Under the pieces are notes generated by a model that saw nothing but the letters and a program-made list of their open reading frames with translations, did no database searches and was not told where the DNA came from. Below, one piece after another: positions 8,032 to 15,384 of a stretch of DNA of 64,000 nt. The translations under genes and the position numbers were made by a program. The stretch's first letter is position 1, and each line of letters begins with the position of its first letter. This DNA comes from Nocardiopsis sp. JB363 (GTDB lineage: Bacteria; Actinomycetota; Actinomycetes; Streptosporangiales; Streptosporangiaceae): NCBI RefSeq assembly GCF_900143625.1, contig NZ_FRFF01000049.1, forward strand, positions 1 to 64,000. Direction: 5' to 3'.

Positions 8032-8646
8032 ATGCGAAACCTCACCTACTTCGTCGCGGTCTCGCTGGACGGCTTCGTCTGCGCGCCGGACGGTTCCTTC
8101 GACTTCTTCCCCGGTGGCGACGACGACGGCAGCGGCGGGGAGCTCGGCGAGAACGGCGAGTTCCACGCCCGCGAGTACCCGGAACTGCTTCCCACCGTGG
8201 CACGGAACCACCTCGGACTGGACGTGCCGCACCAGCACTTCGACACCATGATCCAGGGCCGGGGTTCCTACCAGATCGCCCTGGACCAGGGGGTGACCAG
8301 CCCCTACGGGCACATGCGCGAGTACGTCTTCTCCCGCACCCTGCCCGCCGACCTCGACCCGAACGTGACCGTGGTGGCCACCGACCCGCTCCAGGCCGTA
8401 CGCGAACTCAAGGAGGAGGACGGGGGCTTGGGCATCTGCACGGTCGGTGGCCCCTCCATCGCCGGACTCCTGCTGCCGGAGATCGACGAGCTGGTGATCA
8501 AGCGCTACCCGGTCGTGGCCGGGGCGGGGAAGTCGTTCTTCGAGGGCGCCGCCTTCGACCCGGCCGTCTTCGAGCGGGTGGAGAGCACCGCCTTCGACAA
8601 CGGCGCCGACTACACACGGTTCCGCCGTCGCCTCGGTGCGAGGTGA
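8032..8646 (+). CDS. Dihydrofolate reductase-family (RibD C-terminal domain) protein
   Basis: The 204-residue protein begins MRNLTYFVAVSLDGFVCAPDG, the standard opening of the YyaP/YwjB-type RibD_C family. A G-R-G-S-Y motif follows near residue 80, then GLGICTVGGPSIAGLLLPEIDEL (nucleotide-binding GG) and a conserved KRYPVVAGAGKSFF. Family members are NAD(P)H-dependent reductases, mostly of unknown substrate. The ATG at 8032 follows AAGGAGACAC, so the in-frame GTG at 7993 inside the operator is rejected. It is divergent from, and likely controlled by, the TetR protein at 7306-7905. It probably detoxifies or modifies the TetR ligand (inference). Confidence 0.88.
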   Translation: MRNLTYFVAVSLDGFVCAPDGSFDFFPGGDDDGSGGELGENGEFHAREYPELLPTVARNHLGLDVPHQHFDTMIQGRGSYQIALDQGVTSPYGHMREYVFSRTLPADLDPNVTVVATDPLQAVRELKEEDGGLGICTVGGPSIAGLLLPEIDELVIKRYPVVAGAGKSFFEGAAFDPAVFERVESTAFDNGADYTRFRRRLGAR

Positions 8647-8655
8647 GCACCGACG

Positions 8656-8683
8656 GGTCCGTCACCCCGCCGGGTGACGGACC
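8656..8683 (+). terminator. Hairpin terminator after the reductase
   Basis: A perfect 10-bp stem GGTCCGTCAC / GTGACGGACC with an 8-nt loop starts 10 nt after the stop codon. There is no U-tract, as is common in high-GC actinomycetes. Confidence 0.6.
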
Positions 8684-8889
8684 ACATGTTCGCGGTCGGG
8701 GGTGGCCCGAACCCCCGCCGTGAGCGGTCATAATGCCTGTGCGGACGACGGTCCGGGGACCGCCGATCCTGTACTGAAATACCCCGGAAATATCCGCACG
8801 GCACACTGGGTCCCGGGACATCGTGTCCGGCTCGGCTCCGCGATCGACGGAGCGAGGCAGGGACCGACCGGCTTCGAGGAAGGTTGCTC

Positions 8890-10251
8890 GTGAATCGACA
8901 GCAGGAATTCGTGCTCCGCACGTTGGAGGAGCGCGACATCCGGTTCGTGAGGCTGTGGTTCACCGACGTGCTCGGGTACCTCAAGTCCGTGGCGGTGGCA
9001 CCCGCCGAACTGGAGGCGGCCTTCTCCGAGGGCATCGGGTTCGACGGTTCGGCCATCGAGGGGTTCGCCCGGGTCTACGAGGCCGACATGCTCGCCCAAC
9101 CCGACCCCACCACCTTCCAGGTCCTGCCCTGGCGCAACGAACCGCACGGCACCGCGCGCATGTACTGCGACATCCTCATGCCCGACGGTTCGCCCTCCCC
9201 CGCCGACCCGCGGCACGTGCTCAAGCGTCAACTCAGCAAGGCCTCCGACCTCGGGTTCACGTTCTACACGCACCCCGAGATCGAGTTCTACCTGCTGAAG
9301 AAGTTCCCCGAGCACGGGGAGTTCCCCGAGCCGAACGACTCGGGCGGCTACTTCGACCACACCCCGCACAACAGCGCGCACGACTTTCGCCGTAACGCCA
9401 TCAACATGCTAGAGGCCATGGGCATCTCCGTGGAGTACAGCCACCACGAGGGCGGGCCGGGCCAGCAGGAGATCGACCTGCGCTACGCGGACGCGCTGAC
9501 CACCGCCGACAACATCATGACCTTCCGGCTCGTGATGAAGGAGGTGGCGATGGAGCAGGGCGTGTACGCCACGTTCATGCCCAAGCCCTTCACCCAGTAC
9601 CCCGGATCGGGCATGCACACCCACCTGTCGCTGTTCGAGGGCGACCGCAACGCCTTCTACGAGCCGGGTGCGGAATACCAGCTGTCGAAGGTGGGGCGCG
9701 GGTTCATAGCGGGCCTGCTGCGGCACGCGGACGAGATCACCGCCGTCACCAACCAGTGGGTCAACTCCTACAAGCGGTTGTGGGACGACCCGGCCGCCTC
9801 GGCCGGCATGGGCGGCGAGGCGCCCGCCTACATCTGCTGGGGGCACAACAACCGGTCGGCTCTGGTGCGGGTGCCGATGTACAAGCCGGGCAAGTCCAAC
9901 TCCAGCCGGATCGAGATCCGTTCCGTGGACAGCTCCACCAACCCCTACCTGGCCTACGCGGTGATCCTGGCCGCCGGGCTCAAGGGCATCGAGGAGGGGT
10001 ACGAGCTTCCCCCGGGCGCCGAGGACGACGTGTGGGCGCTGACCGACGCCGAGCGTCGGGCGGTGGGCATCCGTCCGCTGCCGCAGAGCCTGGACGAGGC
10101 GCTGCGTCTGATGGAGAACAGCGAACTGGTCGCCGAGGCGCTGGGCGAGCACGTATTCGACTTCTTCCTGCGCAACAAGACGTCGGAGTGGAACTCCTAC
10201 CGCCGCCAGGTCACGCCGTACGAGCTCCAGCGGTACCTGCCCACCCTCTGA
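8890..10251 (+). CDS. glnA2: Glutamine synthetase family protein, GlnA2 type
   Basis: The 453-residue type I GS-family enzyme closely resembles Streptomyces GlnA2. It has MNRQQEFVLRTLEERDIRF at the start, GIGFDGSAIEGFARV near residue 55, and the ATP-site PKPFTQYPGSGMHTHLSLFEG in the middle. NPYLAYAVILAAGLKGIEEG lies toward the C-terminus. The GTG at 8890 is preferred, with GAGGAAGG upstream; a TTG two codons earlier is possible. In Streptomyces, GlnA2 has been described as a gamma-glutamylpolyamine synthetase rather than the main ammonium-assimilating enzyme, so polyamine use is the best guess. It stands alone, convergent with LAL-C. A CATAAT at 8729-8734 could be an upstream -10 but is unsupported. 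Confidence 0.93.
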   Translation: MNRQQEFVLRTLEERDIRFVRLWFTDVLGYLKSVAVAPAELEAAFSEGIGFDGSAIEGFARVYEADMLAQPDPTTFQVLPWRNEPHGTARMYCDILMPDGSPSPADPRHVLKRQLSKASDLGFTFYTHPEIEFYLLKKFPEHGEFPEPNDSGGYFDHTPHNSAHDFRRNAINMLEAMGISVEYSHHEGGPGQQEIDLRYADALTTADNIMTFRLVMKEVAMEQGVYATFMPKPFTQYPGSGMHTHLSLFEGDRNAFYEPGAEYQLSKVGRGFIAGLLRHADEITAVTNQWVNSYKRLWDDPAASAGMGGEAPAYICWGHNNRSALVRVPMYKPGKSNSSRIEIRSVDSSTNPYLAYAVILAAGLKGIEEGYELPPGAEDDVWALTDAERRAVGIRPLPQSLDEALRLMENSELVAEALGEHVFDFFLRNKTSEWNSYRRQVTPYELQRYLPTL

Positions 10252-10271
10252 GCCGGTATGGCGAACACCAA

Positions 10272-10294
10272 GGCCCGTCCACGGGGGACGGGCC
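10272..10294. terminator. Bidirectional terminator between glnA2 and LAL-C
   Basis: GGCCCGTCC and GGACGGGCC form a perfect 9-bp stem with a 5-nt loop, about 20 nt after the glnA2 stop and 30 nt before the convergent LAL-C stop. Confidence 0.65.
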
Positions 10295-10324
10295 TCGTCT
10301 CCGTGACCAGGGTGCCCCGCCGGG

Positions 10325-13195
10325 TCAGACCAGGCCGAACTCGTGGGCCCTGGTGACGGCGGCGGTGCGGTTGTTCACCCCCAACTTGGCCATGAGGTTG
10401 GTGACGTGCACGCTCACCGTCTTGGCGGAGATGAACAGCGCCTCGCCCACCTCTCGGTTGGACAACCCCTTGGCGACCTGGACCAGGACCTCGGCCTCGC
10501 GGGGGGTGAGCCCGGCGGGCAGCGCGACGGGGGCCGGTGCGGCGTCGGCGAGGGCCGCGCCCATCCCCGCCACGTCCCCGCAACTCACCGCCGGACCCAA
10601 CCGGCCGCGCAGTTCCCTGACGCGGTCCAACAGCCCCGTGGCCCGCTCACGGTCTCCCAGGGCGAGCAGTGTCCAGAAGGCTCCGGTCCAGGCGTCGATC
10701 CGGGACATCACGCTCGCCCTCTCGGCGAGCGGCAGCGCACGCTCCCAGTGCACGAGTGCCCCGGTCGGGTTCTCGGCGAGCCATCCGAGCGCCATGTGCC
10801 GGTTGAGCGCGCCCGCCGGTGAAGTCGGCCAGTCCGCACGCTCCAGCGTCCTACGAAGCAGCACGGCGAGTTCCTCGGCGAGTTCGGCGTCTCCGGGCTC
10901 GTCACGGTGCCGTAGCCGGGACACCAGCTCCGACAAGGACGGCAGACCTTGGTGGCTGAAACGGACCTGATCGATCAGCCCGATGTCGGCCTCCCCCTCG
11001 AAGGCCAGGCGGGCGGCTTCGGCCAGGCGATCCCCCGGGCCCTCCTTCAACAGCCACAGCCGTCCGAAGTAGTAGGTCAGGTACTCCATCGCCGAACTAC
11101 GATCCCGGGGCAGGACGCGGGTGAACTCACCCAGGACCCTTTCAGCGGCCTCCCAATCCCCCTGTATGAGGTGGAACTGGGCCACGACCCCTTGTCGACG
11201 CGCGGCGGTGAGTTCCTCTCCCGCGGGATAGACCTCCAACACCCGCCGGGCCTGATCCATCCGACCCAGGCAGTTCAGGTAGTTGGCCGCGGCGTTGCCG
11301 TAGTCGCCACCCTGACTGCGCAGGATCCCCAGCTCGGCGCAACGATCCGCGAAGCGCCTCGTGGTGTCCAGCGCCTCCTCGTACTCCAGCCGCATCGCCA
11401 GGTTGTTGGAGAGGTTGATGAACCCGCGCAACTCGACCTGGACCTCGCCCGGTTCCCGGGCGATCCGGATACCCTCGCGCAACAGTTCCAGGGCCTCGTC
11501 GGAGCCGGTGACGTCCAGCAGCGCCCCCCGGGTGACCAGGGCGTCGGCCTCACTACCGCGATCTCCGACCCTCCGCGCCAGGTCGATGGTCTCCCCCGCG
11601 ACCCTCTCCGCCTCGTCGTGGAACCCCTGGAGCATCAGGACCGAGGCCGTCGCGGCGCCGATCGCCGCCTGTTCGAAGTGTCCCTCGGGCAACAGTTCGG
11701 CGGCGGCCCGCATGTCGTCCAGCGCGACGATACGGCCCAGGTTCTTGTAGGCGCGGGCGCGGGCCACCAGCAACCGAGCTGCCGCCTCGGGTTCGGTGGT
11801 GGAATCAAGGTCGGCCAACCCGTCCGTGGCGTGGTCGACCGAACGGCGCAGGTCACCGGCGACCTGGGCGGCCAGGCACACCCGCAGCAGCAGGGCGCTA
11901 CGGTCCAGGTCGAGTCGATCGGCGGCGTCGGGCACCAGTTCCCACAGCTCCAGCACCCGCTCCAGCAACTCCAGGTGTTCGGGGTGGGCGGTGGCGGCCA
12001 AGGCCCGCTGCGCCGCCTCCCATGCCGCGACCAGTGCGCGCGGGTGGTCGTGGGCGGCGTAGGCGTGATGCGCCAGTTGAGCCACGGTCTCGGCGCGCGG
12101 CAGCCCGGGGACCCCGGTGTCGAGCACCTCCGCGTAGCGGCGGTGGGCGCGCACCCGTTGGCCGGGCAGCAGGTCCGCCTTGACCGCCTCGGCGAGCAGG
12201 GCGTGCCGGAACACGTAACCGATCTCGGTGGCCCGTAGGACCTGGGCGTCCACCGCGTGGCGCAGCGCCTCGTCCAGGTGGTCCTCCTCGATCCCGGAAC
12301 GTTCGGCCACCTCGGCGAGCAGCGCGTGGTCGACCCGGTCCCCGGCGACCGAGACCAGTCCCAGGACCTTGCGGGCGGTGTCCGGCAGGGGTTCCACCCC
12401 GCGCATCAGGAGGTCACGCGGACCCTCGGGGACCCCGCCGCCGTCGGCCGTGCCGACGAAGGACTCGACGAACAGGGGATTGCCACCGCTGCGTTCGTGC
12501 AGCAGGTCCAGGTCGGTCTCGGTGAAGGCGGCCCCCGCCAGCGCGGCGGCCTGTTCGGCCACCTCCTGGCGGGTGAGGGGATCCAGGTCCATCCGAGCGA
12601 CCCGGGGGAGCCGTTCCAGTTCCGGCAGGAGCGGCCGAAGCGGGTGGGTGCGGTGCAGGTCGTCGGTGCGCACCGACACCACCAGGTGCACCGGCGCCGT
12701 GCGCAGGTTGCGCAGCAGGAAGACCAGTAGGTCCCGGGTGGAGGCGTCCGACCAGTGCAGATCCTCTACCACCAGGGCGAGTCCCTCGGGGCGGGCGCGC
12801 TCCTCCAGGAAGGTGAGCACCGCCTCGAACAGGCGGGCCCGGCCGTTGTCGCCGGTGTCCGGGCCGATGTCCTGGCCCAGCCCCGGCAGCAGACGCGTGA
12901 GCTGCGATCCGGTCTCGGGGGCGCCGTCCTCGGCGCGCAGCAGGTGGCGCAGTAGCGCGGTGAAGGGGGCGTAGGCGATGCCCCCGGTGCCCAGCTCCAG
13001 GCAGGACCCGAGCGCGGTCCGCCCCATGGGGGTGTGTTCCAGGTATTCGGCCAGCAGCCGGGACTTGCCGATCCCGGCGTCCCCGCACAGCAGGGTGGCC
13101 TGTGACTCCCCTTCCAGGGCCCGGCGGGCGTCGGTGAGGAGCCGGTCGAGGTGGGGCCGTCGGCCCACGAAAACGGAGTGCGCTGAGGGGGACAT
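10325..13195 (-). CDS. LAL-C: large ATP-binding LuxR-family transcriptional regulator
   Basis: This 956-residue STAND regulator has FVGR at residue 9, Walker A CGDAGIGKSR near residues 37-46 and Walker B LALVVEDLHWSDASTRD. A helical repeat region follows, then a C-terminal HTH: LTPREAEVLVQVAKGLSNREVG and ISAKTVSVHVTNLMAKL. By its HTH it groups with LAL-D and LAL-E (AKG.SNREVG, ISAKTVSVH), not with LAL-A/B (ISPKTASVH). The start at 13195 follows CATACT by 7 nt. Upstream lies a short scar of another LAL 3' end (13236-13259), so it was probably once directly behind another LAL in a tandem array. Ligand and targets are unknown. Confidence 0.93.
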   Translation of the reverse strand: MSPSAHSVFVGRRPHLDRLLTDARRALEGESQATLLCGDAGIGKSRLLAEYLEHTPMGRTALGSCLELGTGGIAYAPFTALLRHLLRAEDGAPETGSQLTRLLPGLGQDIGPDTGDNGRARLFEAVLTFLEERARPEGLALVVEDLHWSDASTRDLLVFLLRNLRTAPVHLVVSVRTDDLHRTHPLRPLLPELERLPRVARMDLDPLTRQEVAEQAAALAGAAFTETDLDLLHERSGGNPLFVESFVGTADGGGVPEGPRDLLMRGVEPLPDTARKVLGLVSVAGDRVDHALLAEVAERSGIEEDHLDEALRHAVDAQVLRATEIGYVFRHALLAEAVKADLLPGQRVRAHRRYAEVLDTGVPGLPRAETVAQLAHHAYAAHDHPRALVAAWEAAQRALAATAHPEHLELLERVLELWELVPDAADRLDLDRSALLLRVCLAAQVAGDLRRSVDHATDGLADLDSTTEPEAAARLLVARARAYKNLGRIVALDDMRAAAELLPEGHFEQAAIGAATASVLMLQGFHDEAERVAGETIDLARRVGDRGSEADALVTRGALLDVTGSDEALELLREGIRIAREPGEVQVELRGFINLSNNLAMRLEYEEALDTTRRFADRCAELGILRSQGGDYGNAAANYLNCLGRMDQARRVLEVYPAGEELTAARRQGVVAQFHLIQGDWEAAERVLGEFTRVLPRDRSSAMEYLTYYFGRLWLLKEGPGDRLAEAARLAFEGEADIGLIDQVRFSHQGLPSLSELVSRLRHRDEPGDAELAEELAVLLRRTLERADWPTSPAGALNRHMALGWLAENPTGALVHWERALPLAERASVMSRIDAWTGAFWTLLALGDRERATGLLDRVRELRGRLGPAVSCGDVAGMGAALADAAPAPVALPAGLTPREAEVLVQVAKGLSNREVGEALFISAKTVSVHVTNLMAKLGVNNRTAAVTRAHEFGLV

Positions 13196-13202
13196 AGTGG
13201 TC

Positions 13203-13208
13203 AGTATG
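13203..13208 (-). promoter_or_regulatory. -10 hexamer CATACT of LAL-C, leaderless start
   Basis: On the minus strand CATACT is followed by 7 nt (GACCACT) and the ATG at 13195. The same arrangement is found before LAL-D and LAL-E. Confidence 0.6.
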
Positions 13209-13235
13209 CCCGGCGCGCGGTCGCTTCGGTGTCCC

Positions 13236-13259
13236 TCAGAGCAGGCCCAGTTCCCGACC
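13236..13259 (-). pseudogene. Remnant of a LAL gene 3' end
   Basis: On the minus strand these 24 nt read G-R-E-L-G-L-L-stop, the exact C-terminus of LAL-D (RGRELGLL). They match the 3' ends of LAL-D and of LAL-E at 22 of 24 bases each. No open frame continues upstream. In the intact LAL-E/LAL-D junction the same sequence lies at the same place, just behind the -10 of the next gene. This is most simply a scar left when the XRE/DUF397 block entered the array. Confidence 0.6.
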
Positions 13260-13285
13260 CCGGGCCGGGTACTCCGGGGGCTGGG

Positions 13286-13534
13286 TCAGCCGATCAGGGC
13301 GGAGAGCAGGCGCTCGGCGTCGAACTCCCCGTCCTTGACACCCTCCACGAAGGCATCCCACTCAGCGCGGGTGAAGACCAACGGAGCGGCATCGGGGTTC
13401 TTCGAGTCACGGACCACGAAGACCTCGCCCTCAGCGCTCTTGTTCTCCACAACCACCTCGTGACCGGGAACGACAGCGACCTCAACACACTGCCCCCCGT
13501 TCTGGGAGTACGTCGACCTGAGCCAGTCACTCAT
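13286..13534 (-). CDS. DUF397 domain protein, partner of the XRE regulator
   Basis: The 82-residue acidic protein begins MSDWLRSTYSQNGGQCVEVA, with a central VVRDSKNPDAAPLVFTRAEWDAFVEGVKDGEF. This is the DUF397 pattern (W.KS.YS...GG.CVEVA, VRDSK.P..P.L.F....W..F). DUF397 genes are typically encoded next to XRE-DUF5753 regulators in actinomycetes and act as paired regulators in morphogenesis or antibiotic control (BldB/WhiJ-like systems). The ATG at 13534 has AAGGAG upstream, and the gene overlaps the XRE stop by 8 nt, so the pair is translationally coupled. Confidence 0.93.
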   Translation of the reverse strand: MSDWLRSTYSQNGGQCVEVAVVPGHEVVVENKSAEGEVFVVRDSKNPDAAPLVFTRAEWDAFVEGVKDGEFDAERLLSALIG

Positions 13535-14294
13535 CAGTGATCTCCTTCAATCTGCGAAGGGTGTCGTCTACGGGGAGGGCACTACCTAGAGCGGTGCGCG
13601 CGAGGTCCTGCAACCGCTCAATACCACGGGCTTCGTTCACCACGATACTCCCGTTCGTATGCTCCGAAGTCGCCACCCGAGAGCCGTCCCTCAGCTTGTA
13701 GATCTGGAAGGGCGACGTCACACCAGCAAGGATGCTGCCGGCCGGAACCATGTTGACCCTTACCCGGTCAGTCGAAACGAGGTCCAACAGGTGAGCGGCC
13801 TGTTCTTTCCTCGCAGTAGCCGGCACTCCCGCAAGGCCGGCCTCAGGGAAGGTCGCGAACACTCTTAGCCCCGGATCCAGACGGGACAGCTGCGAGCAAC
13901 GGATTTTCACCAGTTCATCGATGACACCCATGGGGTCAGATGGCCTGCCCTCCGCCAAGGCATAACGCGCGTACAGCGGCGACTCCAGAATTGCGGGAAC
14001 TAACACGGGTGTGACGACCTCGATCGTCACAGCTTGTCGAGATAGCTGATCATCATCACGCAACCACGGAGGTGCACCCGAAGTCTGTGTCACGTCCCGA
14101 AGAACCCGGAGCAGACCACCCCGCGCCCCCAGGAGTTCGTCCAGTTTCTTCGCAGTTTCCTCATCTGGTGTCGTTCGCCCGTTTTCCCAGTTAGAAGCTG
14201 CCGAAGGAACGTAGCCGACATGGTCGGCGACCTGCGCCTGCGTGAGACCGTTCTGTTTGCGCAAACGACGAAGCTCTCTTTGAAAGTCATTCAC
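13527..14294 (-). CDS. XRE-family HTH regulator with DUF5753 domain
   Basis: The product has about 255 residues. The HTH lies at residues 3-60 (FQRELRRLRKQNGLTQAQVADHVGYVPSAASNWENGRTTP). A DUF5753-type region follows (SQLSRLDPGLRVFATFPEAGL, VNMVPAGSILAGVTSPFQIYKL). This is the usual partner of DUF397 proteins. I prefer the GTG at 14294 (MNDFQRELRR); an in-frame GTG at 14309 adds five residues, and neither has a Shine-Dalgarno. The gene and its 5' region are visibly poorer in GC than the neighbours, which supports horizontal arrival with DUF397. It probably regulates itself through TGACA N13 TGTCA (14296-14318). Confidence 0.88.
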   Translation of the reverse strand: MNDFQRELRRLRKQNGLTQAQVADHVGYVPSAASNWENGRTTPDEETAKKLDELLGARGGLLRVLRDVTQTSGAPPWLRDDDQLSRQAVTIEVVTPVLVPAILESPLYARYALAEGRPSDPMGVIDELVKIRCSQLSRLDPGLRVFATFPEAGLAGVPATARKEQAAHLLDLVSTDRVRVNMVPAGSILAGVTSPFQIYKLRDGSRVATSEHTNGSIVVNEARGIERLQDLARTALGSALPVDDTLRRLKEITDE

Positions 14295-14295
14295 A

Positions 14296-14318
14296 TGACA
14301 CAGGATCACACACTGTCA
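14296..14318. promoter_or_regulatory. Inverted repeat between XRE gene and the 14395 ORF
   Basis: TGACA at 14296-14300 and TGTCA at 14314-14318 are separated by 13 nt, at the very start of the XRE gene. A TTGACA on the minus strand overlaps the right arm and could be a -35 box. This is a candidate autoregulatory operator, by position only. Confidence 0.35.
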
Positions 14319-14394
14319 ATACGAGTGAGGAGTGTCTAACGAGAAACATTGTCATGACCTAGGCGACAAAAGTCGTCGGGCTGAGGCTGGGGTC

Positions 14395-14745
14395 ATGGAC
14401 GTTTTTGGACAGCAGCAGACACGGACCACCCGCAACACTCAGAGCCAGAACACCGATCCTCGGGCCGAAGCCCTGCACGCCTTCCGTGAGATGCGGGGGC
14501 TGACCTTCACCGTGGAGTGGCGACGCTTCCCCTGGACCCATGGCCCGGACCTCGAACGCGCCCTGGTCGGCCCCGCCTACCTGGGCAACGTCGCCCTTGG
14601 TCTCAAGGACCGCAGCCACTGGGCCTACCAGTCCCGGGACGGCCATACCTGGCGCTACATTCCCCGAGCCCAGATCCGCCGACTGGTCCACGAGGTGGTC
14701 GAGGAGTTCGCCGGGTTCGCCCCGCCCCTGCCCCGCAGGTCCTGA
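14395..14745 (+). CDS. Hypothetical protein next to the XRE/DUF397 pair
   Basis: The product has 116 residues from ATG 14395; an in-frame GTG at 14332 would add 21. It shows a short polar N-terminus rich in Gln and Thr, then a Trp/Arg-rich folded region (EWRRFPWTHGP, AYQSRDGHTWRYIPRAQIRR) and an acidic helical tail (LVHEVVEEFAG). No signal peptide or membrane segment is seen. It is divergent from the XRE gene and belongs to the apparently inserted block. No family is recognised; similar small genes accompany XRE/DUF397 pairs in other actinomycetes, but that is from memory only. Confidence 0.65.
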   Translation: MDVFGQQQTRTTRNTQSQNTDPRAEALHAFREMRGLTFTVEWRRFPWTHGPDLERALVGPAYLGNVALGLKDRSHWAYQSRDGHTWRYIPRAQIRRLVHEVVEEFAGFAPPLPRRS

Positions 14746-14909
14746 CCTCTGGCTGGAACACACCACTGTTCCAGGAACACCCGCCCTGGACTGCTCCCGT
14801 CCCCGGCAGCAGGACCTACCCCGCACAGCCATGCGGGGTCCTGACAACCGAAGCGGCCCGGCGGTGCAACCAACACCCCGGGCCCGGACAAGTGAAAGAA
14901 GCACTTGCC

Positions 14910-15362
14910 ATGACGTACGTTACCGCCGCCCTGTGCACCCTGGTGCGCCTGCTCCGCCCATGCGGCGGGCTGCACACCGACCCCTCCGGCTACCTGCGCG
15001 CCCTGGCCGCCGAATACCGGCGCCGCTCCCGCCGGGTCCGCCGCTACACCCTGCCCGAGCACACCTCCGCCCGTCCGACAGCCACCGCACAGGCCCCGGA
15101 CCAGTTCGACCCGTTCATCCCCCGCCCCCGCCGCCCCGTCGACCTCCAGCACCCGATTCCGCTCCCGGCCTCTTCCCGGACCATGTACTCAACCCCGGAG
15201 ACGCCCTGGGCACTGTTGCCGACCTTCCGTGTCTCCCACGACCATGCGCACGTGCTGAAAACCTCCGCCGCGACTGCCCGAGACGACCTCGTGCGCACTT
15301 ACTACCGCGTCCATGAGCAGCACGCCCGCACCATCCGAACCCGTAACGGCCACACCGCCTGA
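14910..15362 (+). CDS. Hypothetical proline/arginine-rich protein
   Basis: The product has 150 residues from ATG 14910, with GTGAAAGAAG just upstream giving a weak Shine-Dalgarno. The N-terminus is mildly hydrophobic (MTYVTAALCTLVRLLRPCGG). A basic YRRRSRRVRRYTLPEH stretch follows, then a proline-rich linker and a more regular C-terminus (SATARDDLVRTYYRVHEQH type). It is convergent with LAL-D, ending 22 nt from its stop. It is part of the inserted block with the XRE/DUF397 pair. Function not recognised, and the coding call is moderate because proline/arginine-rich frames can be fortuitous in this GC range. Confidence 0.5.
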   Translation: MTYVTAALCTLVRLLRPCGGLHTDPSGYLRALAAEYRRRSRRVRRYTLPEHTSARPTATAQAPDQFDPFIPRPRRPVDLQHPIPLPASSRTMYSTPETPWALLPTFRVSHDHAHVLKTSAATARDDLVRTYYRVHEQHARTIRTRNGHTA

Positions 15363-15384
15363 CCTTTCCTGCCCCGGCCCGCGC

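Noticed and set aside
8729-8734. CATAAT ahead of glnA2 as a leaderless-type promoter
   Set aside because: It is about 150 nt from the start codon, which has a Shine-Dalgarno. It may be an ordinary -10 box, but no -35 supports it.
13863-13867. CTTAG inside the XRE coding sequence
   Set aside because: A single copy without the spacing partners; not part of the triplet architecture.
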